This document shows positions 57,575 to 64,000 of a stretch of DNA of 64,000 nt, piece after piece. Where the stretch lies: the NCBI GenBank assembly GCA_036365145.1, contig JAEOAD010002183.1:4179501-4243500 (forward strand), in the 5' to 3' direction. Source of the DNA: Orientallactaga sibirica (taxonomy: Eukaryota > Chordata > Mammalia > Rodentia > Dipodidae). Below the pieces are notes generated by a model. That model had not been told where the DNA came from. It did not search any database and was given only the letters and a program-made list of their open reading frames with translations. The translations under genes were made by a program, and so were the position numbers. How positions within the stretch are numbered: position 1 is the first letter of the stretch; every line of letters starts with the position of its first letter.

Positions 57575-57705
57575 AAAAGCACATCTTTAGTCCTAGCACT
57601 AGGGATGCAGAGGTAGGAGGATTTCTTTGAGCCAGCCTGCAAGTACAGAGTAAATTCCAGGTCAGCCTGGGCTAGAGTGAGACCCTTGAAAAAAAAATCA
57701 AAAAT
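57575..57705 (+). repeat. B1 SINE, 5'-eroded
   Basis: 'agcacatctttagtcctagc', 'agaggtaggaggatttcttt' and 'aattccaggtcagcctgggc', then an A-run. Confidence 0.88.
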
Positions 57706-57934
57706 GGTAAAAGCATGAGAAAAAATATATCATGAAAATAGCACACAACAAATTGAATAAGTACAATAGTTCAGGTGAAATACATTTTAAACATGAAATG
57801 TTACTAGAGACAAGTGGGATATTTTGTCAATATCATCCTGATATAGCCAATCAATAGCAGCACAATGCATGATTCACAATTTTACTAGAACATTTCCCAG
57901 GGCCCAAAACAAGTGTCAATAATTGAAAAGGATT

Positions 57935-58080
57935 GAAGCTGGACATGGAGGCGCACATTTGTACTCCCAGCATTTGGAAGCTAAAGCAAGTAGACAATGA
58001 GCTCAAGGCCACACTGGACTACATAGTAAGAGCCAGAGGAAGGGGAGGAGTGCTGTGATACTGTCTTCCAGACACAAAAA
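57935..58080 (+). repeat. Diverged B1 SINE
   Basis: 'gctggacatggaggcgcaca', 'tactcccagcatttggaagc' and 'caaggccacactggactaca'. Confidence 0.75.
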
Positions 58081-58379
58081 GATCTTGATCTTCATGACCT
58101 TACATGGCTGATGCTACCCACACAACCCATAATAGGAGGAAAAAATGATGATATTAAAATAGAAGAGAGACTAGTTAGAAAGAAGAAGGGGTTCAATGGA
58201 AGGGGTTTTGGGAGGGAAGGTGGTAGAAGGGGATTGTGATCATGGTATATTGTTTATATTTATGGAAGTTGTCAATAAAAAAGTTTTTAAAAATTTTAAA
58301 TAAAATTTCCAAGTCTGCTCCATAAAAACCATTAAATAAAATGAAGAATTGAAAACTCACAGCCTATTTTTGTTTCAGT

Positions 58380-59210
58380 ATAATGAAATTGGAAAAGAAA
58401 AACTGAAAGAAGTTTGACACTTTACTAATTTGTAAAAGTTGTACCAGTCATCTTTAACTAATGAGTCAAAGAAATCAAAAGGGGAATTAAAGAATTTTTA
58501 ATATGAATGAAAATGAAACATCAAAATTCATATGATTCATCTGTAACAGTACTTAGGATGGAAATATGTAGCTGTAAATTCCTGTGTTAAAAAAGGAGAA
58601 GTGTCTCATATCAATAAAATAATCTTCCAACTTAAGACACTAGAAAGATGCAAAATAAACTTCAAAAAGGAATAAGGAAGGGAACAATAAAAATTAACAA
58701 AATAAAGAATAGAAAAGCAATAGAGATAAAACCAACAGACTCAAACGTTATTATTTTAAAAAGATAACAAAATTCACAAACCTTATTATAGACTGGCCAA
58801 GAAGAAAATACAGGAGACTCAAGCTACTAAAATCAAGAATTAAAGGTCACTACTGACCTTTCAGAAACTAAAGGGAAGATTTTTTTGAAGATATTTCATT
58901 TTGAGAACATTATTAAAAACTATACTACCCGACTTAATGACTTAGATGAAATGAATTTACTTTTGTAAATTCATAAAATGAACTAAGATGGAAAACATGG
59001 ATGTCTCATACCAAGTAAAGAGGTTCAGTAGTAACTTTAGAACCTACTTGAAGGAAATATTGAGATCTGCATGGCTTATGGGTGAAGTCCACCACACATC
59101 TGAAGAAGAATTAAACCACCCTTTTATAAACTCTTCCCAAAGAATAGATGAGGAGAGAACATTTCCCATTTTAAACAAGTAACACAATAATTTCATAATA
59201 TTGAGAGGAG
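58380..59210 (+). mobile_element. Ancient L1 ORF2 fragment, sense
   Basis: Degenerate ORF2 linker and early RT text: 'gaatagaaaagcaatagaga', 'aaaaccaacagactcaaacg' and 'cttattatagactggccaag', ending 'cccttttataaactcttccc'. Frames heavily broken. Downstream of the last LRRC63 exon. Confidence 0.75.
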
Positions 59211-59217
59211 CTCACAA

Positions 59218-59345
59218 GGTCTGGAGAGATGGCTCAGCAGTTAAACACATTTGCTTGCAAAGCTCAACAGTCCAGGTTCAATTCCCCAGTACCCATGTAA
59301 AGCCAGATACACAAAGTTGTACACATGTTTGTATGTTTCCCCTTT
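59218..59345 (+). repeat. tRNA-derived SINE, 3'-truncated
   Basis: GGTCTGGAGAGATGGCTCAG, 'caggttcaattccccagtac', 'gccagatacacaaagttgta'. The distal body and tail are missing. Confidence 0.88.
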
Positions 59346-59530
59346 AGTATATTAATATATACTATTATATTGATTTTTCTATATTGGGCTAACCATGCAT
59401 TCCTGAGTTAAATCTCCCTTGGTCATGTTATAAAATCTCCGTTATATGATGCTGACTTTTGTTTGATGTCATTTAGTTGAGGGCTTTTACATCTACATTC
59501 AGAAGAGGTAGTGTATGTAGTTATTTTTCT
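59346..59530 (-). mobile_element. Ancient L1 ORF2 fragment, antisense
   Basis: 'gctaaccatgcattcctgag', 'tctcccttggtcatgttata' and 'gcttttacatctacattcag' are antisense RT-domain wording of old L1s. Confidence 0.7.
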
Positions 59531-59532
59531 TA

Positions 59533-59595
59533 TGATTTTTTTATTTAAAAAATTTATTTATTTACAAGCAGAAGGAGACAGAAGACAGAGAAAGG

Positions 59596-59630
<35 letters not shown>

Positions 59631-59782
59631 TGGGTGTGCCAGGGCCTCTAGCTACTGCAAAAGAATTCAAGATTCATGTGCCACATTGTGCATCTGGTTT
59701 TACGTAGGTACTGGGGAATTGAACTCTGGTTGTTAGGCTTTGCAGTCAAATGCCTTAACCACTGAGTCATCTCTACAGCCTA
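59533..59782 (-). repeat. tRNA-derived SINE, short form
   Basis: Antisense: AAAAATTTATTTATTTACAA, a long AGAGAG run, 'gtgccagggcctctagctac' and the inverted head CATCTCTACAGCC. Confidence 0.9.
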
Positions 59783-59796
59783 TGATCTTCTTTTTT

Positions 59797-59938
59797 GAAA
59801 AACTATTTTTATTTATTTATTTGAGACAGACAGAGAAATAATCAGATAAAGAGCATGGGTGTACAAAGACCTCCTATAACTGGTACTGGGAACCAAGTAA
59901 GCGCCCCACAGGCAGGGAGCTTACCACTGCCAGAGAGA
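59797..59938 (-). repeat. Fragmentary tRNA-derived SINE
   Basis: Antisense TTTATTTATTTGAGACAGAC, 'gagcatgggtgtacaaagac' and 'ggtactgggaaccaagtaag'. Internally deleted; also serves as the target of the adjacent L1 insertion. Confidence 0.7.
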
Positions 59939-59950
59939 AACCCCAATTGT

Positions 59951-60977
59951 GTTTTTTTTTAATTTCTATTATTCTGATTTTACATTTATTGGTTCCATTA
60001 TCCTCCTCCCTGTCCTCCCTCTTCCAAAGGGACCCTCATCAATGGGGAATGTGGATCGTGCATTGTGGGGGCCGTCAAGAGTTCTGGGGGGTAGGCCCCA
60101 GTCTCTGTGCTTAATGCCCCAACTTGTGACTCTAACAATCTTTCCACCCCTCTTCCATGAGTTTCCCTGAGCCACATTGGGGTCATTTTTGTTTGGCTTC
60201 GGTAATGAGGTTTTGGGGGCCTCTGTGTCTCTGGATATCTGGCTTAGTTGGAGTTGGAGGTTCTCTGTGTTTATCTCCCTCAGCCTTTTTCTGGTGTCGT
60301 GATCGCCATGGACACTGTATTCTTGTCCTTCCCCTGCATTGTTCTATGGTTTCAGCTGGGGCCCTGGTGAGGTGCGATTAGCTGATCCTCCCATGAGGTT
60401 CATTGTCCATCTGAAAAGAGATAAGCAAATTCTCCAATGGAGAGAGAAGTTAGTACTAGATAGAAGGGATTACCATATATGTTTTGGAGAGAATTTTATA
60501 TGTATGGGCTCTCTTCTAGCCCACATTTGGTGGTCTCTTGAACTTGGAGACTGAACTCGTTTTGTGTACCTTGTTTTTGACTTATTTCCCAGTTCCAGCA
60601 ATGTGTTCCAGTCCACTGAGTGGATCTATTAGCCAAATCAAGAGCAGTTGGTTACCCACCATGGCTGTTTGCCACTACTGCACTTGTATGAGCATTATGT
60701 CAGGTTGTTACCTAATGGGTATCTCAGTCTGCAAGATGTTTGGACCAATGTCGGACATTTTCACCCAGTTGCTCGTGTAGCACCCTTTGGTACTAGACTA
60801 TCTAACTGTCTGGGGACTGACCCTCTTCCAGATACTGGCCAGGTCTCTCTATGTTTGGTCTCACACACGTATGCTGTCTTCAACAGTAGGGTCTTACCAT
60901 TAATATCTTTTACCGTTAATACCTTTGGTGGGTCACCAAGAACTCTGACAGAAGTCTGTCTTTTTTTTTTTTTTTTT
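59951..60977 (-). mobile_element. 5'-truncated L1, 3' UTR only, with TSD
   Basis: Reverse complement of the complete L1's 3' UTR (20075-21100), closely matching throughout, for example 'ggagttggaggttctctgtg' and 'ggttacccaccatggctgtt'. Flanked by a 16-bp duplication, GAGAAACCCCAATTGT (59935-59950) and GAGAAGCCCCAATTGT (60978-60993). Truncated exactly at the internal A-tract of the 3' UTR, so it has homopolymer runs at both ends. Confidence 0.93.
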
Positions 60978-61033
60978 GAGAAGCCCCAATTGTTAACCAG
61001 AGTTGCTCTCCCCTTGATTAGAGAATCTGTTTT

Positions 61034-61048
61034 TTTTTTTAAGATTTT

Positions 61049-61092
<44 letters not shown>

Positions 61093-61284
61093 TTAGAGGC
61101 AGAGAGAGGGAAAGAGAGAGAGGGAGAGTGAGAATGGTCATGCCAGGGCCTTTAGCCACTGCAAACAAACTACAGACGTGTGTGCCCCCTTGTGCATCTG
61201 GCTTACATGGGACCTGGAGAATAGAACCCGGGTCCTTAGGCATCGCAGGCATGTGCCTTAACTGCTAAGTCATCTCTCCAGCCC
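61034..61284 (-). repeat. tRNA-derived SINE with (TTTA)n tail
   Basis: Antisense copy between perfect 13-bp repeats GAGAATCTGTTTT (61021-61033 and 61285-61297). It has a (TTTA)n run of about 50 bp, 'ccactgcaaacaaactacag' and the inverted head CATCTCTCCAGCCC. Its expanded tail is a microsatellite. Confidence 0.95.
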
Positions 61285-61399
61285 GAGAATCTGTTTTATT
61301 TTACAGATGGCAGAGAATACTGGGGAGATCTAAGATCCATCAGTACAATAAGAAAAGATAGCTGACTGCTCACCATGAGATGTGCCACCTCTACCATAT

Positions 61400-61562
61400 T
61401 CATGAAGAAACTATAGAGGATGCAGTGATGAGTTCTGCTCCCAATGTTAGCCTGACAACAAAAAATGGCACAGGCATCTGGCCTTTGTTTGCAGTGTTAA
61501 GAGATGCTGGTGACTCTCTTCTTCCCCAACACATGCAAATAAATAAATATATTTTTTATTTT
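61400..61562 (+). repeat. Degenerate tRNA-derived SINE
   Basis: 'caggcatctggcctttgttt', 'gcagtgttaagagatgctgg' and an AAATAAATAAATA tail. The 5' half is not recognisable. Confidence 0.6.
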
Positions 61563-61579
61563 ATTATTTTGGGGGTTTT

Positions 61580-62330
61580 TTAAATAATTTTTTTATTGAC
61601 AACTTCTATACTTACATACAAAAAGTGCATGATTTTTCCCTCCCGCCCCATTCCCCTTTAGAACTCCAATCTCCATCATATCCCCTCCCTCTCTCCATTA
61701 GTCTCTCTTTTTATTTGATGTCATCATCTTTTACTTCTATTATGAAGGTCTTGAGAAGGTATTGCTAGGCACTGTAAGGTCATGGATATCAAGGCTAGTT
61801 TCTGTCTGGGCAGTTGCATTGTAAGGAGTCGTACCCTTCCTTTGGCTCTTCCATTCTATCCACCCCCTCTTCTGCAATGGGCCCTGAGCCTTGGAGGGTG
61901 TGACAGAGATGTTTCAGTGCTGGGCACTCCTCCATCCCTTCTTCTCAGCACTATGTTGCCTTTTGGGTCATCAGTGGTCATTGCCATCTGAAAAGAGAAG
62001 CTTCTCTAACCAGAAGTGAGAGTAGCATTAATATGTGAATATGAACATTAAGTGTAGTGCTTTCAGGGCAGCTTGGTGGGAATAAAATATACATTTAGTC
62101 AGACAAGAGCAGGCTGTATACCCCTAATGCTTATGACCCCCCCCCCCGCCATAGACTTTTGCTTAGGTTTTTTCAGTACCCGGTATGTATTCCCTTCCAT
62201 AGAGAGGGCCTTCAGTCCAATTATGAAGCGGTTGGTTACCCCATGAGTAGACATGCCACTATTGCACCCGTTCAGTCATTGGGCCTGTATGGTCAAACTT
62301 GAATATTCAGTGTCCACTGTTTTCGCTACA
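61580..62330 (-). mobile_element. Old L1 3' UTR, antisense half of an inverted L1
   Basis: Antisense L1 3' end: 'attgacaacttctatactta', 'cgccccattcccctttagaa', 'gcactgtaaggtcatggata', 'ggttaccccatgagtagaca'. Same family as 40732-41164. It stops abruptly at about 62330, where sense ORF2 begins. Confidence 0.88.
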
Positions 62331-64000
62331 GTTATAAAAAGTCTCCCAACTAAAAAAAGTCCAGGCCCAGATGGATTCACTGCTGAATTTTACCAGACAT
62401 TCCTGGAAGAACTAACACTAATGCTTCTCAAACTTTTCCATAAAATAGAAAAGGAAGAAATTCTACCAAAATCCTTCTATGAAGCCAGCATCACCCTGAT
62501 ACCCAAACCAGACAAAGACAGATCAAAAAAAGAAAATTACAGACCAATCTCCCTCATGAACATAGATGCAAAAATTCTCACCAAAATACTAGCAAACAGA
62601 ATACAAGAATATATCAGAAAGATTATTCACCCCGACCAAGTAGGTTTTATCCCAGAGATGCAGGGATGGTTCAACATATGCAAATCCATAAATGTAATAC
62701 ACCATATAAATGGTCTGAAGGACAAAAATCACATGGTCATCTCAATAGATGCAGAAAAGGCATTTGACAAAAATCCAACACCCCTTCATGGTGAAAGTAT
62801 TACAGAAACTGGGAATAGAAGGAACATATCTCAACATAATAAAAGCTATTTATGACAAACCTACAGCCAACATAATACTAAATGGGGAAAAACTTGAAGC
62901 TTTTCCTCTAAATTCAGGAACAAGACAAGGGTGTCCACTTTCCCCACTTCTATTTAATATAGTACTGAAAGTCTTAGCTATAGCAATAAGGCAAGAGACA
63001 CTCATAAAAGGGATACAAATTGGAAGGGAAGAGATCAAATTATCATTATTTGCAGATGATATGATCCTATACATAACAGACCCTAAAGACTCTACCAGCA
63101 AACTGTTAGAGCTGATAAACACTTTTAGCAATGCAGCAGGATACAAAATAAACACACAGAAATCAGTAGCTTTTCTATACACTAACAACAAACATGCAGA
63201 GGATGAAATCAGGGAATCTCTCCCATTCACAATTGCCTCAAAAAAAAAAAAATACCTTGGAATAAACTTAACCAAGGAAGTTAAGGATCTCTACAATGAG
63301 AACTTTAAAAAACTCGAGCGACAAATTGCAGAAGACACAAGGAAATGGAAAGACATCCCATGCTCCTGGATTGGAAGAATCAATATTGTGAAAATGTCAA
63401 TCTTACCAAAAGCAATCTACACATTTAATGCGATCCCCTTTAAAATCCCATTAGCATTCTTCACAGAAATAGAAAAAAAAAACCCTAAAATTCATCTGGA
63501 AACACAAAGAACCTCGAATAGCCAAAACGATTTTGCGCAACAAAAATCAGGCTGTTGGCATTACCATACCAGATTTTAAGTTATATTACAAAGCCATAGT
63601 AACAAAAACAGCATGGTACTGGCACAAGGACAGACAGGTAGATCAATGGAACAGAGTAGAAGACCCAAATATTAATCCAGGCAGCTCAGCCACCTGATTT
63701 TTGACAAAAATGCCAAAAATATTCATTGGAGAAAAGATAGCCTCTTTAAAAAGTGGTGTGGGGAAAACTGGATATCTGTATGTAAAAGGATAAAAATAGA
63801 TCCTTGTCTCTCTCCACACACGAAAGTCAACTCCAAATGGATCAGGGACCTTAATATCAGACCTGAAACTCTGAAACTGCTAGAGCAAAAGGTAGGGGAA
63901 ACCCTTCAACATATTGGCATAGGCAAGGACTTTCTGAATATAACCCCAATTGCTCAGGGAATAAAACCACTAATCAACCTCATAAATAAATATTTTTTAA
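62331..64000 (+). pseudogene. L1 ORF2 (RT to C-terminus), sense half of an inverted L1
   Basis: Sense ORF2 entering at the [22 protein letters not shown] at about 62333, [26 protein letters not shown] at about 62737, then [12 protein letters not shown] at about 63049. The frame shifts near 62765 (extra A in an A-run) and again near 63475 in a run of A residues, and remains recognisable to the window edge. Reverse transcriptase of a retrotransposon; catalytic FADD is visible but the gene is broken and 5'-truncated. Clearly a different, older subfamily than the L1 at 13.6 kb. Confidence 0.92.

Noticed and set aside
58988..59182. 64-codon plus-strand frame after the last LRRC63 exon
   Set aside because: It lies in degenerate L1 ORF2 sequence and contains no leucine-rich repeat pattern.

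Overview
This is a rodent nuclear genome window, most likely from a jerboa or another dipodoid. It is dense in B1 (7SL-derived) SINEs, in a tRNA-derived SINE whose head reads GGGCTGGAGAGATGGCTTAG, in ORR1-type MaLR LTRs and in rodent-type LINE-1. The jerboa assignment is inference from the SINE repertoire. No bacterial, organellar or exogenous viral genes are present.

The one host protein-coding gene I can support is LRRC63 (leucine-rich repeat containing 63) on the + strand. Five coding exons can be chained: 28731-28854, 45562-46233, 46742-46792, 53818-53978 and 56959-57057. All four junctions have AG/GT borders and compatible phases (1/1, 1/1, 1/1, 0/0), giving 369 codons with no stop. The reading ends inside the first clear leucine-rich repeat, so the C-terminal repeats lie beyond the window. 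A CpG island at about 27.42-27.98 kb lies 0.75 kb upstream of the first coding exon and is the likely promoter, probably joined through a non-coding first exon ending at 27849.

Region by region: 0-13.5 kb is intergenic, with the 3' end of an ancient L1 and many SINEs. 13.58-21.12 kb is one nearly complete, recently inserted L1 with a 17-bp target-site duplication, an 80-bp promoter monomer array in its 5' UTR and a few disabling lesions. 21-27 kb is intergenic, with an L1 3' UTR fragment. 27.4-57.1 kb is the LRRC63 promoter and gene. The first LRRC63 intron holds an ancient L1 (about 34.5-43 kb) that has been split by a MaLR provirus, a MaLR solo LTR, a 5S rRNA pseudogene fragment and about ten SINEs. 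The third coding intron holds an antisense L1 (47.46-52.94 kb) split by an ERVK-like solo LTR and four SINEs. 57-64 kb is intronic or 3' flank with more L1 debris, including an inverted L1 that looks like a twin-priming product and runs off the end.

The most interesting items are the LRRC63 exon chain tied to a CpG island, the 80-bp monomer promoter of the young L1, a SINE subfamily with a duplicated B box that also carries a CTCF-like motif, the solo LTR whose empty site can be read from a sister L1 in the same window, and the nested-insertion stratigraphy at 34-43 kb. I found no undescribed multi-gene system.
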